Source of the DNA: JAVVUQ01 sp036653075
Lineage (GTDB): Bacteria > Bacillota > Clostridia > Christensenellales > CAG-314
Assembly: GCA_036653075.1 (NCBI GenBank)
Contig: JAVVUQ010000045.1
Location: 1 to 12,471, forward strand
Length of the DNA: 12,471 nucleotides
Direction: 5' to 3'
The notes under the pieces were generated by a model. That model worked only from the letters and a program-made list of their open reading frames with translations, searched no databases and was not told the DNA's origin. The translations under genes and the position numbers were made by a program. Positions 1 through 8,174 of this stretch are shown piece after piece (the first letter of the stretch is position 1; every line of letters begins with the position of its first letter).

Positions 1-22
1 TTCAGCTATCGCTCTTGCTAAA

Positions 23-95
23 GCTTCCTTCTATCTCAATTTCTATCAATAGTGGCTTCCCTCTATCTCTATCTCTATCAATAGTGGATTCCCTC
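23..95. repeat. 32-bp tandem repeat, two full copies plus a 9-bp start of a third
   Basis: Copies at 23-54 and 55-86 match at 29 of 32 positions, and 87-95 begins a third. The + strand is strongly pyrimidine-rich (CTATCTCTATCTC-like), so the minus strand is a GA-rich tract. It lies just downstream of a leftward promoter at 112-140, so it would sit in the 5' part of a transcript leaving the window to the left. No reading frame crossing it has a credible start and length. Confidence 0.9.
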
Positions 96-111
96 AACTT
101 ACTGCTTTGCT

Positions 112-140
112 ATTCTATCCTTTCTCTCCCTTTATGTCAA
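112..140 (-). promoter_or_regulatory. sigma-A-type promoter firing left
   Basis: On the minus strand TTGACA (complement of 135-140) is followed after exactly 17 nt by TAGAAT (complement of 112-117). This is a perfect -35 and a 5/6 -10. Transcription would start near 105 and run leftward through the purine-rich tandem repeat. No gene start for it is visible before the window edge, so the transcript carries at least 100 nt of leader. Confidence 0.6.
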
Positions 141-269
141 CACTTTTACTATAGAATTTTTACCATTCTTTTACATTATTGGTTTTTTACCTATTATGCC
201 TCTTTGTCTTTATTTTTTCTTTACTTTTATTTTGGCAGGGTTAATATTTGAAAATTGTAAAGTTTTTAG

Positions 270-298
270 TGTACATTTGTTTGTGAATATGTTATACT
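270..298 (+). promoter_or_regulatory. extended -10 promoter for the ECF S-component gene
   Basis: TATACT at 293-298 is preceded by TG at 290-291, giving the extended -10 pattern TGnTATACT. A weak -35, TGTACA (270-275), lies 17 nt upstream. The predicted start near 305 gives a leader of about 250 nt before the ATG at 557. The leader has its own structure, annotated separately. Confidence 0.55.
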
Positions 299-304
299 AA
301 TAGA

Positions 305-556
305 CAGCGGATATTGCTTTGGCAAATTCGACTTTATGATTTTTGTGTCGATGAGGTAGCATTGCTGCAAAATATTGAAATTACCGCATTTTATTTTATT
401 TTTACGTATTATTACATATAATATTTATATGTATACTTACAATATAAATATTTGCGCTTATTTTCAGTAATTAACGCCTATCGAGTCACAAACCGTCATT
501 TTAAGTAAATGCGAAAGGTAAGATTTTCGTATTTATGTGACGGAACGGAGTATATT
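305..556 (+). promoter_or_regulatory. long structured 5' leader, candidate cis-regulatory RNA
   Basis: Visible pairings are as follows. A small hairpin TTGC/GCAA lies at 314-317/322-325. TCGAC/GTCGA can pair at 328-332/347-351. A long-range helix pairs 342-352 (TTTGTG then TCGAT) with 480-492 (ATCGA, 2-nt bulge, CACAAA). A hairpin directly abutting it pairs CCGTCA (493-498) with TGACGG (538-543) and 507-516 with 525-534 (10 bp, one G-U). The 328-332/347-351 helix and the long-range helix use the same bases at 347-351, so they exclude each other, as in a switch. The last hairpin ends four bases before the Shine-Dalgarno. I do not recognise a known riboswitch class. The pairings were found by eye. 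Confidence 0.45.
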
Positions 557-1153
557 ATGGCTAATCAACACTCATCCTCAAAACGGATTGCAACACTTGG
601 AATTTATTTTGCAATAGTAATTGTGGCTTTTAATCTTGACAGTTTGTTGTCGCTATTACTGCCCATAAAATTTGCTATAATTTCCATAGCTATCGTGTCA
701 ACGTTAGTATTGTTATCTAAAAACTTTTTTGAAGCCGCTATAATAGGCGCTTTTTTTGGACTTGCATCTTTGATTTCTCAATGGTACTTGCCAAAAGTTC
801 CTGCATTTCTAAACCCTTTGTGTTCGGTTTTGCCACGTATTTTCGTTGGTTTAGGCACATTTGGCGCTTATAAATTGATGTTTTTAATATTTAAGAAAAT
901 AACCGCCATAAAACGCCGTTATTTTTCAGCTATGTTTGCGGGCGGAAGCGCTGCTATTATTAATACTGTTTTAGTAATGTTGGCGTTATCTATTTACAAA
1001 AATGATTCTTATCTTACTATGATAAAAGCTATACTTTTGACTAATTTTTTACCTGAATTTATAGGCGGAATGATTTTAGTTCCTCTTATTACACTTGGCG
1101 TATCTAAAGGCGCTCATATGACAATTGCTGGCGAACATTTACTTGACACATAA
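557..1153 (+). CDS. ECF transporter S component, probable pantothenate-specific (PanT-like)
   Basis: This is a 198-residue integral membrane protein with about six hydrophobic segments (roughly residues 11-30, 36-50, 55-72, 85-110, 122-146 and 158-185). The segment NPLCSVLPRI near residue 83 and the overall layout match small substrate-binding S components of energy-coupling factor vitamin transporters. These work with a shared T component (EcfT) and two ATPases, none of which is in this window, as is usual for group II ECF systems. The ATG at 557 is preferred over the in-frame ATG at 509. GGAG at 547-550 sits 6 nt before 557, whereas 509 has no ribosome site and lies inside a leader hairpin. 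The assignment to pantothenate is an inference from the next gene, a pantothenate kinase. The S-component call is firmer than the substrate. Confidence 0.8.
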   Translation: MANQHSSSKRIATLGIYFAIVIVAFNLDSLLSLLLPIKFAIISIAIVSTLVLLSKNFFEAAIIGAFFGLASLISQWYLPKVPAFLNPLCSVLPRIFVGLGTFGAYKLMFLIFKKITAIKRRYFSAMFAGGSAAIINTVLVMLALSIYKNDSYLTMIKAILLTNFLPEFIGGMILVPLITLGVSKGAHMTIAGEHLLDT

Positions 1154-1247
1154 TAAGAAAATTAATGAAATAATTAAAAATTAAAAATAACAATTAAAAT
1201 TTAAATAAAAAAAATTAAAAATAAACAATAATAATTAAATTTAAATA

Positions 1248-1345
1248 AATAAACACATTGAAATTAAATAATAATAATTCAAACAAACACATTGAAATTA
1301 AACAATAATAAATCAAACAAATAAACACATTGAAAATAAAAATAA
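1248..1345. repeat. imperfect ~34-38 bp tandem repeat, three copies
   Basis: The core AAACACATTGAAA recurs with starts at 1251, 1285 and 1323. The cores are separated by A/T-rich filler such as ATTAAACAATAATAA, giving periods of 34 and 38 bp. Because the filler is itself repetitive, this is a degenerate tandem repeat and not repeat plus unique spacer. Confidence 0.8.
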
Positions 1346-1395
1346 ATGTATAAATAAATTAATAGTTAATTGTTCTCAATTTTACTTTATGATTG

Positions 1396-1423
1396 TTGTA
1401 TATTGCGAATATTACACTATAAA
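1396..1423 (+). promoter_or_regulatory. possible coaX promoter
   Basis: TTGTAT (1396-1401) and TATAAA (1418-1423) are 16 nt apart, which would start transcription near 1431 with a leader of about 69 nt before coaX. A second TATAAT at 1491-1496 lies only 3 nt before the ATG and lacks a good -35. In DNA this AT-rich such matches occur by chance. Confidence 0.3.
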
Positions 1424-1431
1424 ATAAATGT

Positions 1432-1488
1432 TAGCATAGGCGTAGCACGTAAATATACTATGCCTGCTTAAAATACGCCTAATGCTAC
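1432..1488 (+). promoter_or_regulatory. inverted repeats in the coaX leader with alternative pairings
   Basis: TAGCATAGGCGTA (1432-1444) is nearly the reverse complement of TACGCCTAATGCTA (1474-1487). GCATAG (1434-1439) can instead pair with CTATGC (1458-1463), so two hairpins compete for the same bases. The element ends 11 nt before the coaX ATG. No Shine-Dalgarno is visible between it and the start codon. Confidence 0.5.
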
Positions 1489-1499
1489 ACTATAATAAT

Positions 1500-2267
1500 A
1501 TGATTATTGCTATTGATATTGGAAATACTAACATTAAGATAGGCGTGTTTGAAAATGACAAGCTAAAAAACAGTTGGCGAATGGCAGCGGAAGTATCACG
1601 CACTGCTGATGAATATGGTATACTTCTTTTAAATTTGCTTGAATCGTCTGGCATTACGGTAAAAGACATAACTGGCGGTATTATTTCTTCAGTAATTCCT
1701 CAACTCAACTATACTATTGAACATATGCTCTCCTTTTATTTTAATATAAAGCCTATTTCAGTCAATGTAGGGATTAAATCTGGTTTGAATATTAAATATG
1801 ACAATCCACGTGAATTAGGAAGCGATCGTCTTGTTAATTGTGTTGCGGGGCTAAAAAAATATGGAGCGCCATTTATTTTAGTGGATTTTGGAACGGCTAC
1901 TACTTATAACGTTGTTAACACTGATGGTGATTTTATCGGCGGGTGCATAACCTTAGGCGTAAAAGCAACCGAAGAATCTCTCGCTAATTCTACCGCAAAA
2001 TTGCCACGCGTTGAACTTGTTAAAACCAACAAAGTCATCGGACGCAGCACTGTTAAAAACATTCAAAGCGGATTGTATTTTGGCGTTGTTGGACAAGTAA
2101 ACTCTATTATTACACAAATACGCAAAGAAATGGGCGACAATACTTTACGAGTTATCGCTACTGGCGGACTTTCCGAATTGTTTATGGAAGATTGCGATAT
2201 CGCCGTCATTGATAGAAGTCTTTCACTTGAAGGATTAAATATAATTTATAATATGAATTGCGAGTAA
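1500..2267 (+). CDS. coaX: type III pantothenate kinase
   Basis: CoaX phosphorylates pantothenate to 4'-phosphopantothenate, the first committed step of coenzyme A synthesis, in the cytosol. The 255-residue product has the usual length and motifs: the N-terminal phosphate-binding DIGNTN (6-11), GSDR (107-110), DFGTATT (129-135) and the C-terminal TGGLS (221-225) of this ASKHA-fold, feedback-insensitive enzyme. I place the start at the ATG at 1500, giving MIIAIDIGN as in relatives. The in-frame ATG at 1482 would add six residues (MLHYNN) and lies inside the leader inverted repeat. Neither start has a clear ribosome site, which is unusual beside the neighbouring genes. The upstream gene is a probable pantothenate transporter, separated by 346 nt that include a possible separate promoter. 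Confidence 0.95.
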   Translation: MIIAIDIGNTNIKIGVFENDKLKNSWRMAAEVSRTADEYGILLLNLLESSGITVKDITGGIISSVIPQLNYTIEHMLSFYFNIKPISVNVGIKSGLNIKYDNPRELGSDRLVNCVAGLKKYGAPFILVDFGTATTYNVVNTDGDFIGGCITLGVKATEESLANSTAKLPRVELVKTNKVIGRSTVKNIQSGLYFGVVGQVNSIITQIRKEMGDNTLRVIATGGLSELFMEDCDIAVIDRSLSLEGLNIIYNMNCE

Positions 2268-2277
2268 ATTATTACTG

Positions 2278-2301
2278 TTATATTGAATCGTTATATTGAT
2301 T
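2278..2301. repeat. 12-bp direct repeat between coaX and uvrB
   Basis: GTTATATTGAAT (2278-2289) is followed directly by GTTATATTGATT (2290-2301), with one mismatch. It lies ten bases after the coaX stop. A perfect 10-bp palindrome, ATTGCGCAAT, sits downstream at 2336-2345. No LexA-type GAAC-N4-GTTC box is visible in this 123-nt gap. Confidence 0.7.
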
Positions 2302-2390
2302 TGTAAAATTATGATAATCGCTTTTAAAAATTAAAATTGCGCAATGTTAATAAACTAATTATTTATTAAATTGTTTATAGTAAGGATATA

Positions 2391-4346
2391 ATGGACAGAT
2401 TTGAATTAGTAAGTAAATATCAGCCAACCGGAGATCAACCTGAAGCTATAACGCAGCTTGTTTCGGGAATTGAAAATGGACTACGCACGCAAGTACTACG
2501 TGGAGTAACGGGTAGCGGCAAGACCTTTACTATGGCTAACATAATCGCTCGTTTGAATCGTCCTGCCCTTGTTATTTCGCATAACAAAACGTTAGCGGCT
2601 CAATTATGCAATGAATTTCGTGAGTTTTTTCCGCATAACAGAGTGGAGTTTTTTGTTAGTTATTATGATTATTATATGCCAGAAAGTTATATTCCCGCTC
2701 GAGATTTGTATATTGAAAAAGAATTAGAAATAAATCAAGAAATTGATAAGCTTCGACATTCCGCTACTTGTTCATTGTTTGAACGTAATGATGTTATTGT
2801 TGTCGCTTCTGTTTCTTGTATATTTGGATTGGGCGCTCCCGGCGAGTATTACAAAATGAGTATAAGTTTACGACCTCAACAGCAACTTTCACGTAAAGAG
2901 TTGCTTTCAAGGCTTGTTAGTATTCAATATGTACGAAACGATTTAGGGTTTGAGCGTGGCACTTTTAGAGTGCGTGGCGATGTTGTAGAGATATATCCTT
3001 CAAATAGCGATAGCACTGCTATTAGAGTGGAGTTTTTTGGCGATGAAATTGAACAGCTTTCTGAAATAGATTGCGTATCTGGCAATCGCTCGGCTACGCT
3101 ACTACACACAATTATTTTTCCTGCTTCTCACTATGTAATAAATGGCGTAACCAAAGACGACGCTTTAAAAAATATGCGTCGTGACCTTGATTTTGAAGTA
3201 CGTAAACTCAAAGACCAAGGCAAACTTTTAGAGGCGCAAAGACTTCTACAACGCACTAATTATGACATTGAAATGATAACTGAAATAGGTTATTGCAGTG
3301 GTATTGAGAATTATTCTCGATATTTTGACGGCAGAAAAGAAGGCGACAGCCCCTATACCTTAATCGATTATTTTCCAAAAGACTTTTTAACTTTTATCGA
3401 CGAAAGCCATATGACGTTGCCGCAAATACGAGCTATGTATAATGGTGACAAAGCGCGAAAAACCAACCTTGTCGAATATGGATTTCGTATGCATTCGGCA
3501 TTTGATAATCGTCCGCTTAGATTTGAAGAATTCGACGCGCGTGTCGGACAAATAATTTGCGTTTCTGCCACCCCCGCTCCATACGAAATAGAAAAAGCTG
3601 GACAAATAGTAGAACAAATTATTCGGCCAACTGGACTTTTAGACCCAAGCGTAGTCGTTCGAGCAATAGACAAACAAATTGACGACTTAATTAAAGAGAT
3701 TTATCTCACTATCGCTGAAAAAGGTAAGATTTTAGTAACTACAATGACTAAGAAAATGGCAGAAAAACTTACCGATTACCTTAAAGAAAGAGGAATTAGA
3801 GTCAAATACCTGCATAGCGACATTGATACTATGGAACGAATAGACATCTTAACTGCCTATAAAAACGATGAGTTTGACGTTTTAGTCGGTATAAACTTAC
3901 TACGTGAAGGTTTGGATTTACCTGACGTTCAACTTGTAGCCATTCTTGACGCCGATAAAGAAGGATTTTTACGTAGCGAAACTTCCCTAATACAAACAAT
4001 AGGTAGAGCCGCTCGTAACGTCAACGGACACGTTATTATGTACGCTGATAATATTACGGGCAGTATGTCTCGAGCAATATCTGAAACTGAGCGACGTAGG
4101 TTGCTACAAGATAAATTTAACAAAGAAAATGGAATTACTCCTACTTCTATTGTCAATACCACCCAAAACTCTCTTGAAATAACTAAAAAAATGAACGAAC
4201 CGCTCTCTAAACGAGAACTGCTTTGCGCAATTGACCAGATTTCTAAGGAAATGAAACACGCAGCAAACGAATTGGATTTTGAAAAAGCTATTAATTTGCG
4301 TGAAAAACTTGTTAAATTACGAAAAAAAGTAGATTATATGAAATAA
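2391..4346 (+). CDS. uvrB: excinuclease ABC subunit B
   Basis: UvrB is the DNA-damage verification helicase of nucleotide excision repair. It is loaded by UvrA and then recruits UvrC. The 651-residue protein has normal length. It carries Walker A GVTGSGKT (38-45), the beta-hairpin YYDYYMPESYIP (91-102) that inserts between strands, the DEAD-like DESH box (337-340), REGLDLP (505-511), helicase motif VI QTIGRAAR (535-542) and a C-terminal UVR domain (about 613-648) that contacts UvrC. AAGGA (2382-2386) lies 4 nt before the ATG. The uvrA gene follows after 38 nt, so the two are surely co-transcribed. I see no LexA-like operator upstream, so SOS control is not apparent from this window. Confidence 0.98.
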   Translation: MDRFELVSKYQPTGDQPEAITQLVSGIENGLRTQVLRGVTGSGKTFTMANIIARLNRPALVISHNKTLAAQLCNEFREFFPHNRVEFFVSYYDYYMPESYIPARDLYIEKELEINQEIDKLRHSATCSLFERNDVIVVASVSCIFGLGAPGEYYKMSISLRPQQQLSRKELLSRLVSIQYVRNDLGFERGTFRVRGDVVEIYPSNSDSTAIRVEFFGDEIEQLSEIDCVSGNRSATLLHTIIFPASHYVINGVTKDDALKNMRRDLDFEVRKLKDQGKLLEAQRLLQRTNYDIEMITEIGYCSGIENYSRYFDGRKEGDSPYTLIDYFPKDFLTFIDESHMTLPQIRAMYNGDKARKTNLVEYGFRMHSAFDNRPLRFEEFDARVGQIICVSATPAPYEIEKAGQIVEQIIRPTGLLDPSVVVRAIDKQIDDLIKEIYLTIAEKGKILVTTMTKKMAEKLTDYLKERGIRVKYLHSDIDTMERIDILTAYKNDEFDVLVGINLLREGLDLPDVQLVAILDADKEGFLRSETSLIQTIGRAARNVNGHVIMYADNITGSMSRAISETERRRLLQDKFNKENGITPTSIVNTTQNSLEITKKMNEPLSKRELLCAIDQISKEMKHAANELDFEKAINLREKLVKLRKKVDYMK

Positions 4347-4384
4347 ATAAACATAAAACTACGATAACAATATCAAAGGGAACT

Positions 4385-7234
4385 ATGAGAGACGATATAT
4401 TTATTAAAAATGCAAAAGAAAACAACTTAAAAGGAATAGATGTAAGTATACCACGCAATAAATTGGTTGTATTTACTGGAATATCAGGTAGTGGCAAAAG
4501 CAGCTTAGCTTTTGACACTATTTTTGCCGAAGGACAACGTAGGTATGTAGAAAGCCTTTCAGCGTATGCTCGACAGTTTTTAGGACAAATGGACAAACCC
4601 GATGTGGAATATATTGAAGGACTTAGTCCCGCCATATCTATCGACCAAAAAACAACCTCCTCCAACCCTCGTTCTATCGTTGGAACAGTAACAGAAATCT
4701 ACGATTATATGCGATTGCTATACGCAAGAATTGGCACGCCACACTGCTATAAATGCGGAAAAGAAATATCTAAACAAACCGTTGACCAAATTTGCGATAA
4801 AGTCGCTACCAATACTGTCGGCGCAAAAATTATAGTAAAAGCTCCAGTCGTACGTGGCAGAAAAGGCGAATATAACAAATTGTTTGAAACGTTTAAACGT
4901 AGTGGATACGTGCGTGTAGAGGTAGATGGAAATACTTATTCTCTTGAAGAAAACATTGATTTAAACCGCAATAACAAACATTCTATTAGCGTCATTATCG
5001 ACCGATTAATATTACACGACGACATTAGCGCGCGCTTAGCGGAAGCGATTGAAGCGGCTATGAAGCTTGCCGATGACCTCGTAATTATACAAGCTGACGG
5101 AATAGAAACTTTATATTCTGGAAAGTACACCTGCCCCGATTGCGGCGTAAGTATTGACGAACTTGAACCAAGAATCTTTAGCTTTAATAGTCCATTCGGC
5201 GCTTGCCCTAAATGCACGGGTTTGGGATTTAAAATGGAATTTGATATTGAGCGATTGTTGCCTGATAAAACTAAGAGTATTAGCGACGGATTAATAAGCA
5301 TCATAGGATTCAATATGGATGGTGGCAAAATGATGGAAATGTATATGACTGCGCTATCCAAAAAATATGGTTTTAGTTTAAATACGCCATTTATTGAGTT
5401 GCCGCAAAGTATACAAGATTTGATAATTTACGGAAATAATGGCGAAAAAATGCCTATGAGTTATGAAAGCAACCATTTTCAAGCTAATTACAATAATAGT
5501 TGGGAAGGGCTTTTACCTATGCTTAATCGTAGATATAAAGATTCTTCCAGCGACTTTATAAAACGTGAATATGAAAGCAATATGATTGTTACTTTTTGCC
5601 CCGAATGCAACGGACAACGACTCAAACCTCAGTCGCTTGCGGTTACGGTAGGCGGATTTAATATATATGAACTATGTAACTTTCCAATAAACAAGCTATC
5701 CTCATTTTTTAACGCTTTACAATTAGACGAAACTAAAACAAAAATTGCCTATATGGTACTTAAGGAAATAAAAGCTCGATTGCAATTTCTAATTGATGTT
5801 GGACTTAGCTACTTAACGCTTTGGCGTAATAGCTCCACTTTATCAGGAGGCGAAGCGCAAAGAATACGCCTTGCTACACAGATAGGCAGCGGACTTATGG
5901 GAGTGCTTTATATTCTTGACGAACCGAGTATCGGATTACATCAACGAGATAACGCTCAACTTATTAAAACTTTGGAACATCTACGTGACATAGGCAACAC
6001 GCTTATTGTTGTTGAACACGACGAAGACACAATACGTAGCGCCGATCATATTATCGATATCGGCCCAGGCGCAGGCGTCCATGGTGGCTATCTTGTAGCG
6101 CAAGGCTCAATTGAAGATATTATGAAAGAACCACGTTCGATAACAGGACAATACCTTTCGGGCGCTAAACATATAATGATGCCAAAATCTTTACGTAAAT
6201 TTGATAACAATCGCATTTTGAAGATTATAGGCGCAAGTCAAAACAATTTAAAGTGTATAAACGTCGATATTCCGTTGGGACTATTTACCGTAATTACCGG
6301 CGTTTCGGGCAGCGGAAAAAGTAGCCTTGTCAACGATATAATTCGTCCATTTTTATCGTGGAAACTTAACTACGCAAAACGTCAAGACGTATCTTGTGAA
6401 GATATTATCGGCTATGAACAGTTAGATAAAATAATAACTATTGACCAAGCTCCTATTGGACGTACGCCTCGCAGCAACCCAGCTACTTATACTAATGTTT
6501 TTACCGCAATTAGAGATTTATTTGCCTCGACAATAGAAGCTAAAGAACGAGGATATAAAGTAGGACGATTTAGCTTTAATATTAAAGGCGGACGATGCGA
6601 AAATTGCGGCGGCGACGGCATAATTAAAATAGAAATGAACTTTTTGCCCGATGTTTACGTACTTTGCGAAGTGTGTCACGGAAAACGATATAATCGTGAA
6701 ACATTGCAAGTTAAATATAAAGGCAAAAATATAGCAGATGTATTAGATATGACAGTGGAAGAAGCGTTAGATTTTTTCCAAAACGTACCGTCAATTCAAT
6801 CCAAAATACAAACGTTATTCGACGTAGGATTAGGATATATAAAACTTGGACAATCCGCAACAACGCTATCTGGCGGCGAGGCGCAACGTGTTAAACTTGC
6901 AACTGAATTAAGCAAACGTAGTACGGGCAAAACTATTTACGTACTTGACGAACCCACTACGGGACTTCACGCAGCAGACGTTGATAAATTGCTTCAAATA
7001 TTACAACGATTAGCATCAAATGGAAATACTGTTTTAGTCATTGAACATAACTTGGACGTTATTAAAGTCGCAGATTATGTCATCGACTTGGGCCCCGAAG
7101 GCGGAGATAAGGGGGGCGAAATAATCGCCACTGGCACTCCAGAACAAATCGCTTTATGCAAAAAAAGTTATACGGGAATGTTTTTGAAAAAAGTTTTGGA
7201 CAAAGAAAAAGAGTATAATCAAACAATCTTATAA
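4385..7234 (+). CDS. uvrA: excinuclease ABC subunit A
   Basis: UvrA is the dimeric ABC-type ATPase that finds DNA lesions and hands them to UvrB. The protein is 949 residues, the usual size. It has two ATP-binding halves: Walker A GISGSGKS (32-39) and GVSGSGKS (639-646), and signatures LSGGEAQR beginning at 486 and 828, each followed by a LDEP Walker B. Three cysteine sites are intact: C121/C124, the C250/C253/C274/C277 zinc module, and C738/C741/C761/C764 of the C-terminal zinc finger that senses damage. AAAGGG (4375-4380) lies 4 nt before the ATG. No uvrC is present in the window. Confidence 0.98.
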   Translation: MRDDIFIKNAKENNLKGIDVSIPRNKLVVFTGISGSGKSSLAFDTIFAEGQRRYVESLSAYARQFLGQMDKPDVEYIEGLSPAISIDQKTTSSNPRSIVGTVTEIYDYMRLLYARIGTPHCYKCGKEISKQTVDQICDKVATNTVGAKIIVKAPVVRGRKGEYNKLFETFKRSGYVRVEVDGNTYSLEENIDLNRNNKHSISVIIDRLILHDDISARLAEAIEAAMKLADDLVIIQADGIETLYSGKYTCPDCGVSIDELEPRIFSFNSPFGACPKCTGLGFKMEFDIERLLPDKTKSISDGLISIIGFNMDGGKMMEMYMTALSKKYGFSLNTPFIELPQSIQDLIIYGNNGEKMPMSYESNHFQANYNNSWEGLLPMLNRRYKDSSSDFIKREYESNMIVTFCPECNGQRLKPQSLAVTVGGFNIYELCNFPINKLSSFFNALQLDETKTKIAYMVLKEIKARLQFLIDVGLSYLTLWRNSSTLSGGEAQRIRLATQIGSGLMGVLYILDEPSIGLHQRDNAQLIKTLEHLRDIGNTLIVVEHDEDTIRSADHIIDIGPGAGVHGGYLVAQGSIEDIMKEPRSITGQYLSGAKHIMMPKSLRKFDNNRILKIIGASQNNLKCINVDIPLGLFTVITGVSGSGKSSLVNDIIRPFLSWKLNYAKRQDVSCEDIIGYEQLDKIITIDQAPIGRTPRSNPATYTNVFTAIRDLFASTIEAKERGYKVGRFSFNIKGGRCENCGGDGIIKIEMNFLPDVYVLCEVCHGKRYNRETLQVKYKGKNIADVLDMTVEEALDFFQNVPSIQSKIQTLFDVGLGYIKLGQSATTLSGGEAQRVKLATELSKRSTGKTIYVLDEPTTGLHAADVDKLLQILQRLASNGNTVLVIEHNLDVIKVADYVIDLGPEGGDKGGEIIATGTPEQIALCKKSYTGMFLKKVLDKEKEYNQTIL

Positions 7235-7309
7235 CATAATTAATCACCATTACCCCTTGAATGCTTTATAAAACTAAACATAATGAATACTAATCATAAG
7301 TAGGTAAAT

Positions 7310-7975
7310 ATGAACATCAAATTGCTCTATCGAATATTGATATATATTTTAGGACTTTTTATATTGGCGCTTGGCGTTGTTTTTTCAATAAATTCTCGCT
7401 TAGGCGTTTCTCCCGTTAACTCTTTACCTTATATAATTAGCGTCATTTTACACGCCGATTTAAGCGTTTGCGTAGTTTCTGTTTTCAGTTTCTACATTTT
7501 GTTACAAATTATTATTCTAAAAAAAGACTTTAAATGGATAAACCTTTTTCAATTGGCATTTTCTTTAATTTTTGGCTATCTTGTGGACCTATCGAAATTA
7601 ATTATTGGCAATTTTACAATTCCTACGTATTTTGGACAGTTAACAATGCTTTTTATCAGTATAGCGCTAATTACAGTAGGAATTTCACTTTACATAAACG
7701 TCGAGCTAATTCCTATGGCAATGGAAGGACTTTGCCTTTCAATTACACGTAAACAAAAAAGATTTACCTTTCCAACAATAAAAATTTTTGTCGATTGCGC
7801 TGCGGTAACTTTAGGAATATTGCTTTCTTTCATTTTTTTACATAAACTTGACGGAATTAGAGAAGGCACTATAATTTCAGCGTTGCTTATCGGTTTTTTA
7901 TTAAAATATGTAAATATTTTTGTCAAACACGCCCTTAGCCGTATGAATATTTATACTGCAAAACAAACAACATAA
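7310..7975 (+). CDS. YczE/DUF6198-like integral membrane protein
   Basis: This 221-residue polytopic protein has about five or six hydrophobic helices (roughly 6-28, 53-70, 76-97, 108-130, 160-178 and 186-206). Two sequence signatures fit the YczE/YitT-like group of Firmicute membrane proteins: LGVSPVNSLPY (31-41) at the end of the first helix, and REGTIISALLIG (184-195) near the last. The biochemical role of this family is not established, and transport is only a guess. AAGTAGGT just upstream (to 7305) gives a weak ribosome site 4 nt before the ATG. It follows uvrA by 75 nt with no terminator visible, so it may be read through from the uvr transcript, although it has no obvious link to repair. 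Confidence 0.75.
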   Translation: MNIKLLYRILIYILGLFILALGVVFSINSRLGVSPVNSLPYIISVILHADLSVCVVSVFSFYILLQIIILKKDFKWINLFQLAFSLIFGYLVDLSKLIIGNFTIPTYFGQLTMLFISIALITVGISLYINVELIPMAMEGLCLSITRKQKRFTFPTIKIFVDCAAVTLGILLSFIFLHKLDGIREGTIISALLIGFLLKYVNIFVKHALSRMNIYTAKQTT

Positions 7976-7984
7976 ATTAGTAGA

Positions 7985-8091
7985 TTTTATTTATTATATA
8001 ATTGCAACCTCAATTTGTAGTTTTATTTATTATATAATTGCAACCTCAATTTGTAGTTTTTATTTATTATATAATTGCAACCTCAATTTGA
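7985..8091. repeat. 36-bp tandem repeat, three near-perfect copies
   Basis: Copies lie at 7985-8020, 8021-8056 and 8057-8091. The unit runs from a T-rich start through TTATTATATAATTGCAACC to CAATTTGTAG. The first two copies are identical, and the third has one extra T and diverges at its last bases. Copies abut with no spacer, so this is not CRISPR. It fills half the gap between the YczE-like gene and sigK. No terminator-like GC hairpin is seen in it. Confidence 0.95.
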
Positions 8092-8121
8092 CTTTTTAAT
8101 ATTTACAATGTTTAAATTTGA

Positions 8122-8150
8122 GCATTAATGGTAAAATTTAACCATATACT
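8122..8150 (+). promoter_or_regulatory. candidate sigK promoter, possibly of sporulation type
   Basis: GCATTA (8122-8127) and CATATACT (8143-8150) are separated by 15 nt. This resembles mother-cell or forespore promoters (sigma-E/G-like, with a CATA-type -10) more than a sigma-A promoter, because the -35 is not TTGACA-like. A sigma-A reading (TATACT at 8145-8150, 17 nt from GCATTA) is possible but would have a poor -35. A short inverted repeat ATGGT/ACCAT (8128-8132/8141-8145) overlaps the -10. Confidence 0.4.
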
Positions 8151-8174
8151 GTACTATTCGATTATAGGCGGTAA

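Larger units (their letters stand above)
1154..1430. other. AT-rich intergenic spacer, no gene seen
   Basis: The spacer is very low in GC, mostly A on the + strand, with short iterations of AATTAAA and AATAATAATT. It contains the imperfect tandem repeat at 1248-1345 and a possible coaX promoter at its right end. There is no clear terminator for the S-component gene and no credible open reading frame. Confidence 0.7.

Noticed and set aside
2..52. Possible C-terminal tail of a + strand gene entering from the left (ending LNFYQ)
   Set aside because: Only 16 codons are visible, half of them inside the tandem repeat. The leftward promoter nearby argues against a + gene ending here.
15..251. 78-codon open frame on +
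   Set aside because: It is built from the pyrimidine-rich repeat and T-rich DNA, giving only S/L/F/Y/I residues. It has no ribosome site and lies opposite a good promoter.
342..492. Resemblance of GATGAGGTAGC to the start of a lysine riboswitch
   Set aside because: The other conserved lysine-riboswitch blocks, including the 3' GGGCTATCTC-like strand, are absent.
2268..2390. LexA/SOS operator before uvrB
   Set aside because: No GAAC-N4-GTTC or similar palindrome is present. The only palindrome is ATTGCGCAAT.
2924..5361. Several antisense frames inside uvrB and uvrA
   Set aside because: They are shadows of two highly conserved, intact genes.
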